From positions 82,906 through 146,905 of the forward strand of contig NZ_AUPZ01000010.1 of NCBI RefSeq assembly GCF_000445475.1: a stretch of 64,000 bases of DNA, given 5' to 3'. Below, piece by piece: positions 16,305 through 23,346 of this stretch. This stretch comes from Sulfurimonas hongkongensis (GTDB taxonomy: Bacteria; Campylobacterota; Campylobacteria; Campylobacterales; Sulfurimonadaceae). A program made the position numbers and the translations under genes. The notes below the pieces were generated by a model. That model was not told the DNA's origin. It was given only the letters and a program-made list of their open reading frames with translations, and searched no databases. Position 1 is the first letter of the stretch. Every line of letters starts with the position of its first letter.

Positions 16305-17525
16305 TCAATCTACTTTTTGGGGAATAAGCTCCGGAATTATCTGCGAAGCAAAGAACGAATTTACTTTCAATCGAAGTGGTGCTTTACTATGTTCACTTTC
16401 TAGATAGCCCATTTTCGTTAGAGTGCTTACGAGTTTTGTTGCGGTACTTATACTTTTGCCTATGGCCAAAGGCACATACTTTCTTTCTAGTTCACCATTT
16501 AACAATAGATGAGAAAACAGTAGTTCAGAATATTTAGGGAGAGGTTCTCTTTTATGAAACATCCCCTCTTGCGAAAATCTTACAAATTTTCTGATTTTTT
16601 CATTGAGCTGATCAAGTCGCAAACTATATCCCATAAATTCAATTTGGTCCAATGATATCTCAAGCATATATTTCAAATAGCCCTCAAGCCCTCTAAGTGA
16701 TAATTCACCTCTACCATCAGTTGCACCTTGTTGCTTCATATCTGCATAAGACAGGTGTGTTTGGTATTCTTTAACATCCCTTGCTAGTCCTCTTGATATA
16801 TTCCACAGCCCGTAACCTTCAAGCTTCATATTCCAGAACATTGCATCAAGATGCAGTCTTGAAACCCTTCCGTTTCCGTCTAAGAAAGGGTGAAGATACA
16901 CTAAGCGATGATGAGAACTAAGTGCAGCAAGTAGTTTTATTGCTTTTGTGGAGCTAGTATATGCTGAGCTATACTCTTTTTCATAATAGTTAAAAACTGT
17001 ATCTATTACATCATAAGCAGGTGCGATATGATTTGCTACTTTAACATCTCTGTTTCTGAACTCACCGGGTATCATCTCTATGAGTTCATTTTCTTTTTCT
17101 AGTTTTGTAAATTTTTCCATGCCTTCACTAGAGTAAAACAGTCGATGAATCTCTTTTATAAAGTTTCTATCAATTACACTATGCTCTATAGAGTAGCCTT
17201 CAACAAACTCTTGTGTTTTGATATGTGCAACTGAAAGTTCTTGCAGTGCCTTTTCTTTTGAATCATCTGAGAATTGTTTCAGCATAGCTTTTTCAATATC
17301 TATAGGGTGTGTACTTTGAGCTTCGATTCTGTTTGAATAGTAGCTGTTTGTAATCCGCAAAACATCCCTAAAAGCATTTACAACATATTGGTTATATCCA
17401 CTTGCAATCTTTGCACTTTCTATACAAACTTTTTCTGCAAGCTCTAATAATTCTGGCTTTATCTGTCCTTTTAAATTATAAGGCATAATTGGAGATATTA
17501 ACATTTTATCCATCCTTGATGTCAT
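16305..17525 (-). CDS. Fic-domain protein (probable AMP transferase)
   Basis: This 406-residue protein carries the Fic active-site motif HPFLDGNGRVSR (residues 212-223), with the catalytic His and the phosphate-binding Gly-Asn-Gly-Arg. The flap region is near residues 150-165 (MIPGEFRNRDVKV). A C-terminal winged-helix-like region (about 325-400) could bind DNA. An inhibitory-helix motif of the SxxxE type is seen upstream (SNRIE, residues 64-68), but the usual following Gly/Asn is Ala. Fic proteins AMPylate target proteins and often act as toxins or regulators. It is the leftmost island gene and is transcribed alone. The target is unknown. Confidence 0.87.
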   Translation of the reverse strand: MTSRMDKMLISPIMPYNLKGQIKPELLELAEKVCIESAKIASGYNQYVVNAFRDVLRITNSYYSNRIEAQSTHPIDIEKAMLKQFSDDSKEKALQELSVAHIKTQEFVEGYSIEHSVIDRNFIKEIHRLFYSSEGMEKFTKLEKENELIEMIPGEFRNRDVKVANHIAPAYDVIDTVFNYYEKEYSSAYTSSTKAIKLLAALSSHHRLVYLHPFLDGNGRVSRLHLDAMFWNMKLEGYGLWNISRGLARDVKEYQTHLSYADMKQQGATDGRGELSLRGLEGYLKYMLEISLDQIEFMGYSLRLDQLNEKIRKFVRFSQEGMFHKREPLPKYSELLFSHLLLNGELERKYVPLAIGKSISTATKLVSTLTKMGYLESEHSKAPLRLKVNSFFASQIIPELIPQKVD

Positions 17526-17681
17526 TATATTTATTTTCTCTATTTTATTGCAACTTTTACGAGATAAATTATGAGAAATAAATTCAGCTAGAGTCCTTAA
17601 ATATTGGTTTTTAAATGCATCAATTAATTTATTAAATCATTATCTTTACGAGTTAAATTACTAGGTATATTACGGGATTAT

Positions 17682-18167
17682 TTAGCTTTTTAACATTTCA
17701 CTAAATAATTTTACAGGATACTTATAGCCAATAGCTTTATAGGGCGTTTTATTTAACTTTCTATTGACTTCGTATATATCATTGCCTATCTCTAAATAAC
17801 TTTCAATCTGTCTTTTCATATCATTCATTGAAGCAACAACACTTCTATTTGAAGTTTTGGAGTAGTTGATTATTTCCATACTTTCTAAGATTTTTTCAAA
17901 CTGACTTTGAGCTAATCCACTCTCTATTAAAAGTTTAAATACTCTTTCTCTCACAACCTCTTCAAAATGTTTAAAATCGTCAGCTTTTAATCCAAACAAG
18001 AAAAATGAGTACAAAGTTTTATTATTAGTGATCAATACACAATTATATCTTCCAAATTTTAGAAGATTACAATGAAAAACATCTATATCATTATGTGACA
18101 ATGAGTCAACATCAATAAGTGTTCGTTTTAGCTTATCTGATAATTTTTGTGTGATTTGTAAATTCAT
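17682..18167 (-). CDS. DUF6933 family protein
   Basis: This 161-residue protein starts MNLQITQKLSDKLKR and shows the DUF6933 pattern as I remember it: an N-terminal KL-rich helix, FHCNLLKFGRYNCVLITNNKTLYSFFLFGLK (about residues 35-65) and a C-terminal helix. A longer TTG start at 18194 is possible, but the ATG at 18167 gives the family-like N-terminus. No function is known; members often occur on mobile or defence-rich islands. The G+C content is visibly lower than that of the flanking core genes. It is separated from its neighbours on both sides by A+T-rich spacers. Confidence 0.6.
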   Translation of the reverse strand: MNLQITQKLSDKLKRTLIDVDSLSHNDIDVFHCNLLKFGRYNCVLITNNKTLYSFFLFGLKADDFKHFEEVVRERVFKLLIESGLAQSQFEKILESMEIINYSKTSNRSVVASMNDMKRQIESYLEIGNDIYEVNRKLNKTPYKAIGYKYPVKLFSEMLKS

Positions 18168-18457
18168 GAGTAAGATTGTACAATAATATTTCAAGAGTTT
18201 GAAGTGTCAATACCTCAGGCATCATCATCACAGAGTGAGAGAGGCAATCCCTACTTATATCTTCGGGTGAACCTAAGGCTCATTAACAAAATTATATCTT
18301 TTTTTAATGTGCAAAAACTTGAAAGTAACTGTTACTCCTCAAATTTGCTACAACTTTTATGTCATATGATATGAAAGCTATTCAGTGCATATTAAAAAAA
18401 TTTAAGCTTAACAATAACAATAAAGTTACTAAATATGCTTTTTTTATATATTTATTG
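18168..18457. other. A+T-rich spacer upstream of abiEi, no gene seen
   Basis: These roughly 290 bp separate the divergent DUF6933 and AbiE genes. No supported open frame or RNA was found. The left third is less A/T-rich (around 18210-18280) and may be a scar of an earlier gene. The right part is strongly A/T-rich and leads into the palindrome at 18458. Confidence 0.5.
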
Positions 18458-18473
18458 CTTAATTTAAATTAAG
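18458..18473. promoter_or_regulatory. 16-bp palindrome, candidate AbiEi operator
   Basis: CTTAATTTAAATTAAG is a perfect 16-bp palindrome ending 1 bp before the first possible abiEi start codon. AbiEi antitoxins of characterised systems repress their own promoter by binding inverted repeats there. The position and symmetry fit that role; binding is inferred. Confidence 0.5.
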
Positions 18474-18474
18474 A

Positions 18475-19140
18475 ATGTATAATAACAACATGAATATTGT
18501 TCAACTCAAAAAACTTATCGGATTGAATGTTTTTACAGCTGAGATGCTAAAACCTATCTTAGAACAAGAATATGCCCAACCTACGAAAAAAATTAACAGT
18601 ATGATTAAAAAAGGGGAACTTATTCGTCTCAAAAGAGGAGTTTATGCTCTTGGTGCAGATTATAGAAGTTACCCTTTGAACCTTATCGCTATAGCGAACA
18701 TAATCCATAAACCGTCTTATGTCTCCTATGAATATGCATTGTCTTATCACGGTTTGATACCAGAAAGAGTCTATACAGTTACTTCTGCTACAACCTATCG
18801 CCCTGAAACATACGCTACAGATATAGGGACATTTAGCTATAAAAAAATTCCATCAAATGCGTACTCTATAGGAATTGATTGGAAATATGATGAGCATGAT
18901 GGTGGTTATATGATTGCAACAGCTGAGAAAGCATTATGTGATCAAGTCTATGCTGATAAAAGAATTGCTGATATAAAAAAAGATGAGATATTAGAATATC
19001 TTGAAGATGATCTTCGTATAGAACTTAAAGAGTTAGAAAACCTAGATACAACACTTTTATGGAAAATTTCTTTTGCCTATTCTTCGCCTAAATTACGCGA
19101 TATGACAGCAAGAATTAAAAAAAGGCAAAAAGATGGCTAA
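18475..19140 (+). CDS. AbiEi-family antitoxin (type IV toxin-antitoxin)
   Basis: This 221-residue protein has an N-terminal winged helix-turn-helix (about residues 10-65; INSMIKKGELIRLKRGVYALG is the wing typical of AbiEi antitoxins). The AbiEi core follows (SYVSYEYALSYHGLIPE, then TAEKALCDQVYAD, about 160). In characterised systems the antitoxin represses the operon and counteracts the AbiEii nucleotidyltransferase without a stable complex. Two starts are possible, ATG at 18475 or at 18490; neither has a good ribosome-binding site. It overlaps the toxin gene by 8 bp. Confidence 0.87.
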   Translation: MYNNNMNIVQLKKLIGLNVFTAEMLKPILEQEYAQPTKKINSMIKKGELIRLKRGVYALGADYRSYPLNLIAIANIIHKPSYVSYEYALSYHGLIPERVYTVTSATTYRPETYATDIGTFSYKKIPSNAYSIGIDWKYDEHDGGYMIATAEKALCDQVYADKRIADIKKDEILEYLEDDLRIELKELENLDTTLLWKISFAYSSPKLRDMTARIKKRQKDG

Positions 19141-20029
19141 TACACATCCACACATTACAGCAATGCTACAAAATTATGATCTTTCAAAAGACGATCCATA
19201 TGAAGCTCTTCGAGAGATATTACAAGAGATCGTTTTATACGCACTAAGTGATGCAAGTTTTTTCAATCATGCAGTATTTTATGGTGACACTGCACTTAGA
19301 ATACTATATGGTCTGCCAAGGTTTTCAGAAGATCTTGATTTTTCACTACTTAAACCTGATCCATCATTTGATCTGAGTAAATATGAAAAAGCTGTACTTC
19401 AAACACTAAAAACTTATGGTTTTGAAGCTCAAATTGAGACAAAGGTAAAAGAGCAAAGTGCAGTGCAATCTGCATTTATCAAAGGCAATACAATTAAACA
19501 CCTTCTTGCTATTAATGCTCCTGAGGATATTGTCAAAAGTTTTAATGCAGGTAAACTATTAAAAATTAAATTTGAAGTAGATACCGAGCCACCTCTTAAC
19601 TTCCAAGAGGAGCAAAAACTGCATTTAACACCTACCCCTTTTATGGTAAGAAGCATGAAGCCTTCTTCATTATTCGCGGGCAAGCTTCATGCCGTTTTAT
19701 GTCGTGGATGGCAAAATAGACCAAAAGGGCGTGACTGGTATGATATGGTTTGGTATATTCAAAACAAATATCAAGTAGACTTAACGCATCTAGCAACTCG
19801 CTTAATTCAGAGCTGTAAAGCTCTACAAGATACCGAAGTAGAGTTACCCAAAGAGATAGAATTATATACTCCAGAACTTCTTGTAAACCTCCTACAAAAA
19901 AGAGTGGATACACTTGATATTGAATTAGCAAAACAAGATGTGCATCGTTTTATATATGATGAAAAAGAGCTGGAGATTTGGAGTAAAGATTTCTTCTTTG
20001 CTATCATCCAGATAATCAAGTTTAAATAA
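19133..20029 (+). CDS. AbiEii-family nucleotidyltransferase toxin
   Basis: This 298-residue protein has the AbiEii/DUF1814 nucleotidyltransferase signature. GDTALRILYGLPRFSEDLDF (about residues 47-66) supplies the Gly-Thr and Asp-x-Asp catalytic elements, and later KLHAVLCRGWQNRPKGRDWYD (about 185-205) supplies the conserved Lys and Arg-Asp. Related toxins (AbiEii, MenT) block growth by modifying tRNA or nucleotides and can mediate abortive phage infection. The length and motifs look intact. It is preceded by the overlapping antitoxin gene and followed by the integrase remnant 12 bp downstream. Confidence 0.88.
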   Translation: MANTHPHITAMLQNYDLSKDDPYEALREILQEIVLYALSDASFFNHAVFYGDTALRILYGLPRFSEDLDFSLLKPDPSFDLSKYEKAVLQTLKTYGFEAQIETKVKEQSAVQSAFIKGNTIKHLLAINAPEDIVKSFNAGKLLKIKFEVDTEPPLNFQEEQKLHLTPTPFMVRSMKPSSLFAGKLHAVLCRGWQNRPKGRDWYDMVWYIQNKYQVDLTHLATRLIQSCKALQDTEVELPKEIELYTPELLVNLLQKRVDTLDIELAKQDVHRFIYDEKELEIWSKDFFFAIIQIIKFK

Positions 20030-20041
20030 AAGGTTTTATAT

Positions 20042-20358
20042 ATGGCATTAAAACCAGCAGGCGGCAAATACGAAGGTGTTTGGATAAATGAACTAAAAAA
20101 TGGCGATATCTCTTATTACATCAATTATCGTGATGAATTTGGCAAGCCTGTAAAAGTTCAAGTTGGCAAAAAAACAGCAACATCAGATTTTAGTGTTAAA
20201 GATGCATATGCAAACTGATCGAAGTAAAATATAAGCTTCAACACGATCAAGAACCTATCATCAAAGGCAGTAGAGTTGCTAGGTTAAAGCTTGATAATCT
20301 TTGGTATGAGTTTTTCATTTATGCAAAAGGTTTGAAAGCTCAAACAGTCAAATTGTAA
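20042..20358 (+). pseudogene. Truncated, frameshifted tyrosine-integrase remnant
   Basis: ATG at 20042 opens a 58-codon frame (MALKPAGGKYEGVWINELKN at its start, then YYINYRDEFGKP) that stops at 20218. A different frame then continues from about 20216 with YKLQHDQEPIIKGSRVARLK and ends FFIYAKGLKAQTVKL before a stop at 20356-20358. Together they resemble the N-terminal arm-binding and core-binding start of a tRNA-targeting phage-type integrase. The catalytic C-terminal domain (R-H-R-Y) is missing. Its location next to the intact tRNA-Leu fits the integrase of this island. Confidence 0.7.
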
Positions 20359-20625
20359 CGGGCTAATAATATTAGAAATCTAGGCAGATGTTAATAAAGG
20401 GTTTTTGTCTTTCAGAAGGTGTCATTTTTTAGTAAATTATTTCATTGGGGTTCATATTGTATCATCGGCTTTGAAAATTGAAGAGTTATTTTGAAGAAAA
20501 AAAATTAGTAGTACAAATTTATACTGGCTAAAGACTCAGGGTTGTAGTAAAAAAGTAGTAAAAAGTTGATTTTTAAGTTTTCTTAAAGTGAGAGTTAAAT
20601 CTCTTGAAGTCCCGTATTTAAGGGA
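20359..20625. other. Island right margin, no gene seen
   Basis: These roughly 270 A/T-rich bp lie between the integrase remnant and tRNA-Leu. A GTAGTAAAA..GTAGTAAAA pattern near 20545-20565 recurs near the left margin (about 16264-16285). The last 35 bp resemble the sequence downstream of the tRNA fragment at 16066-16100. No coding or RNA gene was recognised. Confidence 0.45.
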
Positions 20626-20710
20626 TGGTGCGGATGAGAGGACTTGAACCTCCACGCCTTGCGGCACCAGATCCTAAGTCTGGCGTGTATACCAATTTCA
20701 CCACATCCGC
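20626..20710 (-). tRNA. tRNA-Leu (anticodon UAG)
   Basis: The 85-nt gene has a GCGGATG/CATCCGC acceptor stem, the long variable arm typical of tRNA-Leu, anticodon stem CCAGA/TCTGG with loop CTTAGGA (anticodon TAG), T-arm TTCAAGT and an encoded CCA. It served as the integration site of the island: its 3' part is duplicated at 16101-16156. Confidence 0.95.
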
Positions 20711-20823
20711 ATGTGATTATTTTAATAAGAGTAGAATTATAGTTTATATTTCTTTATCTTACTTTAATTTTGATTTTTTCTAAAAAACCATAGCTTTAGT
20801 GCCTTAGCGGCTAGCATAATAAA

Positions 20824-20900
<77 letters not shown>

Positions 20901-20970
20901 ATGTTTTCTGAAATTTTAATTTTTATACTTTAAAAGTAAAAGCTTTAGTGCCTCAGTGGCTAGCTTAGTA

Positions 20971-21211
20971 AAACGGATTTGTTCTTGCTTTTAAATAACT
21001 CTTGGTTTTTCTTAAAAACCAAAGCTTCAGTGCCCAAGCGGCTAGCGTAACAAAACGGATTTGTTCTTGCTTTTAAATAACTCTTGGTTTTTCTTAAAAA
21101 CCAAAGCTTCAGTGCCCAAGCGGCTAGCGTAACAAAACGGATTTGTTCTTGCTTTTAAATAACTCTTGGTTTTTCTTAAAAACCAAAGCTTCAGTGCCCA
21201 AGCGGCTAGCG
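20971..21211. repeat. 82-bp tandem repeat, about three units, between tRNA-Arg genes
   Basis: Near-identical 82-bp units begin at 20971, 21053 and 21135. Each contains GGATTTGTTCTTGC, a 9-bp-stem hairpin (TTGGTTTTT-CTT-AAAAACCAA) and the motif GCTTCAGTGCCCAAGCGGCTAGC. Degenerate copies of the last motif also occur at about 20790-20815 and 20940-20967, next to tRNA 3' ends. There are no spacers, so it is not a CRISPR. The repeat lies inside the tRNA transcription unit. Confidence 0.9.
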
Positions 21212-21249
21212 TAGATAAATGGACTTTGTTCATTTATCGTTCAAATAAA

Positions 21250-21326
21250 TGGTACGCCCGATAGGATTCGAACCTATAACCCTCGGAGCCGAAATCCGAA
21301 ACTCTATCCAGTTGAGCCACGGACGC
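21250..21326 (-). tRNA. tRNA-Arg (anticodon UCG)
   Basis: The 77-nt gene has acceptor stem GCGTCCG/CGGGCGT, anticodon stem TCGGA/TCCGA enclosing TTTCGGC (anticodon TCG), T-loop TTCGAAT and an encoded CCA. Confidence 0.93.
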
Positions 21327-21369
21327 TACTATCATTTTATTTATTTAAAAGTTTTTATATTTATTATAG

Positions 21370-21447
21370 TGGGGTGAGATACGGGATTCGAACCCGCGAC
21401 CCCCGGCACCACAAACCAGTGCTCTAACCAACTGAGCTAATCTCACC
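21370..21447 (-). tRNA. tRNA-His (anticodon GUG)
   Basis: The 78-nt gene has anticodon loop TTGTGGT (anticodon GTG). It shows the extra 5' G opposite a C discriminator that is diagnostic for tRNA-His, T-loop TTCGAAT and an encoded CCA. Confidence 0.95.
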
Positions 21448-21468
21448 ATAATTTCATAGACATAAAAG

Positions 21469-21546
21469 TGGTCGGGGTGAAAGGACTCGAACCTTCGGCC
21501 CCCTGGTCCCAAACCAGGTACTCTAACCATACTGAGCTACACCCCG
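21469..21546 (-). tRNA. tRNA-Pro (anticodon UGG)
   Basis: The 78-nt gene has acceptor stem CGGGGTG/CACCCCG, anticodon stem CCTGG/CCAGG with loop TTTGGGA (anticodon TGG), T-loop TTCGAGT and an encoded CCA. It is the first tRNA of the minus-strand cluster; its promoter should lie in 21547-21650. Confidence 0.95.
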
Positions 21547-21692
21547 ACACTTGTACATTAACCAATCTTGTAGCTGATTAATGAGGCGAAATTATAGTCA
21601 ATTACTTTTAAAATGTCAATGCTTTTATCTCATTTCTTTTATATAATTGGTTTTTGCAGTATAATTGTCTGCTTTTAAAGGGTTTTTTACAT

Positions 21693-23033
21693 ATGAAGAT
21701 AGCAAGATTTAGTAGAATAGGGTTTATATTAGCAGCTGCGGGAAGTGCTGTTGGGCTTGGAAATATTTGGAAGTTTCCATATATTGCAGGTGAGAGTGGC
21801 GGTGGAGCATTTGTTCTTATATACTTAGTAACCGTTTTGCTCATTGGTTTTTCTATACTTATATCCGAGATGCTTATAGGTTACATGGGAAGAAAAGATG
21901 GTGTAAGCTCTTTTGAATCTCTTGCACCAAAACATAAAAATATCTGGAAATTTGCTGGTTTTCAAAGTGTGACCGGGCTTTTTATCATGACTTTTTACTC
22001 AGTGGTCATCGGCTGGATATTGCACTACATTGTAACTTCTACAACCTCACTTCCATCATCCATACAGGAGGCTGAGAGCACATTTACAACAATGCTTTAC
22101 TCAGATATTTCAACTCAACTCTTTTATCATACTTTAGTATTTTTGATCATTACATATATACTAACAAAGGGCATCAAAGGAGGCATTCAGAGGTTAAATC
22201 TACTACTAATGCCAACACTTATGATCATAATATTAGGGATGTTTGCTTACGCTACTACTCTCGACGCTTTCTCACAGTCTTTAGAGTTTATGTTTGCTCC
22301 TAAATGGGATAAGATAGACTCTGGAGTATTTATCACGGCTATTGGACATGCCTTTTTTACACTCTCGCTTGGTATGGGAGCTATTCTTACTTATTCAGCG
22401 TCTATGCCAAAAAACTCAAATCTTGTTCAAAATGCTATTTGGATAACACTACTAGACACAGTTATAGCCATCATTGCAGGTCTGATGCTCTTTACATTTT
22501 TGTATGAGTATGGCTCAAGCCCTGCTAAAGGTCCAGGTTTAGTCTTTATCTCTTTGCCTACTGTTTTTTTTGAGATGGGTATTATTGGTAATTTTTTTGC
22601 AATTTTGTTTTTTATAGCCCTTGCCTTTGCAGGCTTGACATCTGCCGTCTCTTTGGTAGAGCCCATGATAGAGTACTTCATAGATAGGTTTAAGTGGAGT
22701 AGATTAAGAGCATCTGTCTCTATGGGCTTGTTCTTTTATCTCTTTGGTATAGTTGCTCTTTTGTCAAATACAGATGCTTACAAAGAGTTGCTTAGCTTTG
22801 GAAGTAGGAACTTTTTCGACTGGATGGACCATATTGCCACTTCCATCATGTTACCTCTTGCTGGACTTGTTATGGCCCTTTTTATTGGCTTTGCAGTTGA
22901 GAAGCAAAGAGTGGAGTCTATTGTAAAACATCAGTTTGGAGTTGTAGCATTTAAAGTTTGGTACTTTTCACTTCGCTATATAACGCCTGTGGCGATGATA
23001 CTACTTTTACTCTCTTTACTGGAGATTATTTAA
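21693..23033 (+). CDS. Sodium-dependent (NSS/SNF family) transporter
   Basis: This 446-residue inner-membrane symporter of the neurotransmitter:sodium symporter family opens with FSRIGFILAAAGSAVGLGNIW (about residues 5-25), the TM1 motif whose unwound Gly-rich stretch binds Na+ and substrate. Eleven or so hydrophobic helices follow, with GVSSFESLAPKHK in the first cytosolic loop. Bacterial members carry amino acids such as tyrosine, tryptophan or leucine; the substrate here is not determinable. A TTG-initiated extension from 21654 is possible, but the ATG at 21693 with AAAGGG upstream gives the family N-terminus. The stop overlaps the next ATG by 1 bp. Confidence 0.9.
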   Translation: MKIARFSRIGFILAAAGSAVGLGNIWKFPYIAGESGGGAFVLIYLVTVLLIGFSILISEMLIGYMGRKDGVSSFESLAPKHKNIWKFAGFQSVTGLFIMTFYSVVIGWILHYIVTSTTSLPSSIQEAESTFTTMLYSDISTQLFYHTLVFLIITYILTKGIKGGIQRLNLLLMPTLMIIILGMFAYATTLDAFSQSLEFMFAPKWDKIDSGVFITAIGHAFFTLSLGMGAILTYSASMPKNSNLVQNAIWITLLDTVIAIIAGLMLFTFLYEYGSSPAKGPGLVFISLPTVFFEMGIIGNFFAILFFIALAFAGLTSAVSLVEPMIEYFIDRFKWSRLRASVSMGLFFYLFGIVALLSNTDAYKELLSFGSRNFFDWMDHIATSIMLPLAGLVMALFIGFAVEKQRVESIVKHQFGVVAFKVWYFSLRYITPVAMILLLLSLLEII

Positions 23034-23311
23034 TGAAAAACACCTTAGAGCAAAAATGCAAACAGATTCTTATAGATGAAGGGATAGATGAGACTTCTAC
23101 CATAGATTTTGAGGTAAATGAAAAAATCCATACACTTAGTTTTACTTACATTATAGAGACATTCATGAGTGCATCTGAGGAGTCTAGGCTTGTCTTTTAT
23201 AGTGCTCTTAAAAAGTCAGTAGATGCTAAAGATATGGGAGTCGATAGATTTTTTGAGGGGATGGGACAACTTCTGCTTATGACTCATCTATCTAAAAAGA
23301 TTGAGGTTTAA
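23033..23311 (+). CDS. Conserved hypothetical protein, 92 aa
   Basis: This all-helical acidic protein (MKNTLEQKCKQILIDEGID start, FEGMGQLLLMTHL near the C-terminus) has no membrane segment and no family I recognise. It is translationally coupled to the NSS transporter (TAATG overlap, GGAG 10 nt upstream), so it may be a partner or regulator of it. The frame is open further upstream inside the transporter gene, but the coupled ATG is the best start. Confidence 0.65.
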   Translation: MKNTLEQKCKQILIDEGIDETSTIDFEVNEKIHTLSFTYIIETFMSASEESRLVFYSALKKSVDAKDMGVDRFFEGMGQLLLMTHLSKKIEV

Positions 23312-23334
23312 GAAGAAGTAGCTTAACTATTTGT

Positions 23335-23340
23335 TATAAT
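23335..23340 (+). promoter_or_regulatory. TATAAT box 6 nt before the diguanylate cyclase ATG
   Basis: TATAAT ends 6 nt before the start codon. The predicted +1 falls on or beside the ATG, with no room for a Shine-Dalgarno site. This suggests leaderless initiation. Confidence 0.5.
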
Positions 23341-23346
23341 TCACAA

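Larger units (their letters stand above)
16101..20681. mobile_element. Decayed integrative island in tRNA-Leu(UAG)
   Basis: A segment of about 4.5 kb is bounded by direct repeats of the tRNA-Leu 3' part (16101-16156 and 20626-20681). It contains a Fic gene, a DUF6933 gene, an AbiEi/AbiEii toxin-antitoxin pair and, next to the intact tRNA, a truncated tyrosine-integrase gene (20042-20358). The gene content, the A+T-rich spacers and the integrase position are as expected for a tRNA-targeting island. The two mismatches between repeats and the broken integrase indicate an old, immobilised insertion. Confidence 0.82.

Noticed and set aside
16230..20565. GTAGTAAAA repeats near both island ends as the true attachment cores
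   Set aside because: They are short and A/T-rich; the tRNA-Leu duplication is a far better explanation of the boundaries.
20938..21217. CRISPR array between the tRNA-Arg genes
   Set aside because: The 82-bp units are contiguous and nearly identical, with no unique spacers and no cas genes nearby.
21042..21530. Small proteins on the minus strand in the tRNA cluster
   Set aside because: The frames consist of the 82-bp repeat or of tRNA genes themselves (for example the VRVPGLGPGGRRFES-type peptide is translated tRNA).
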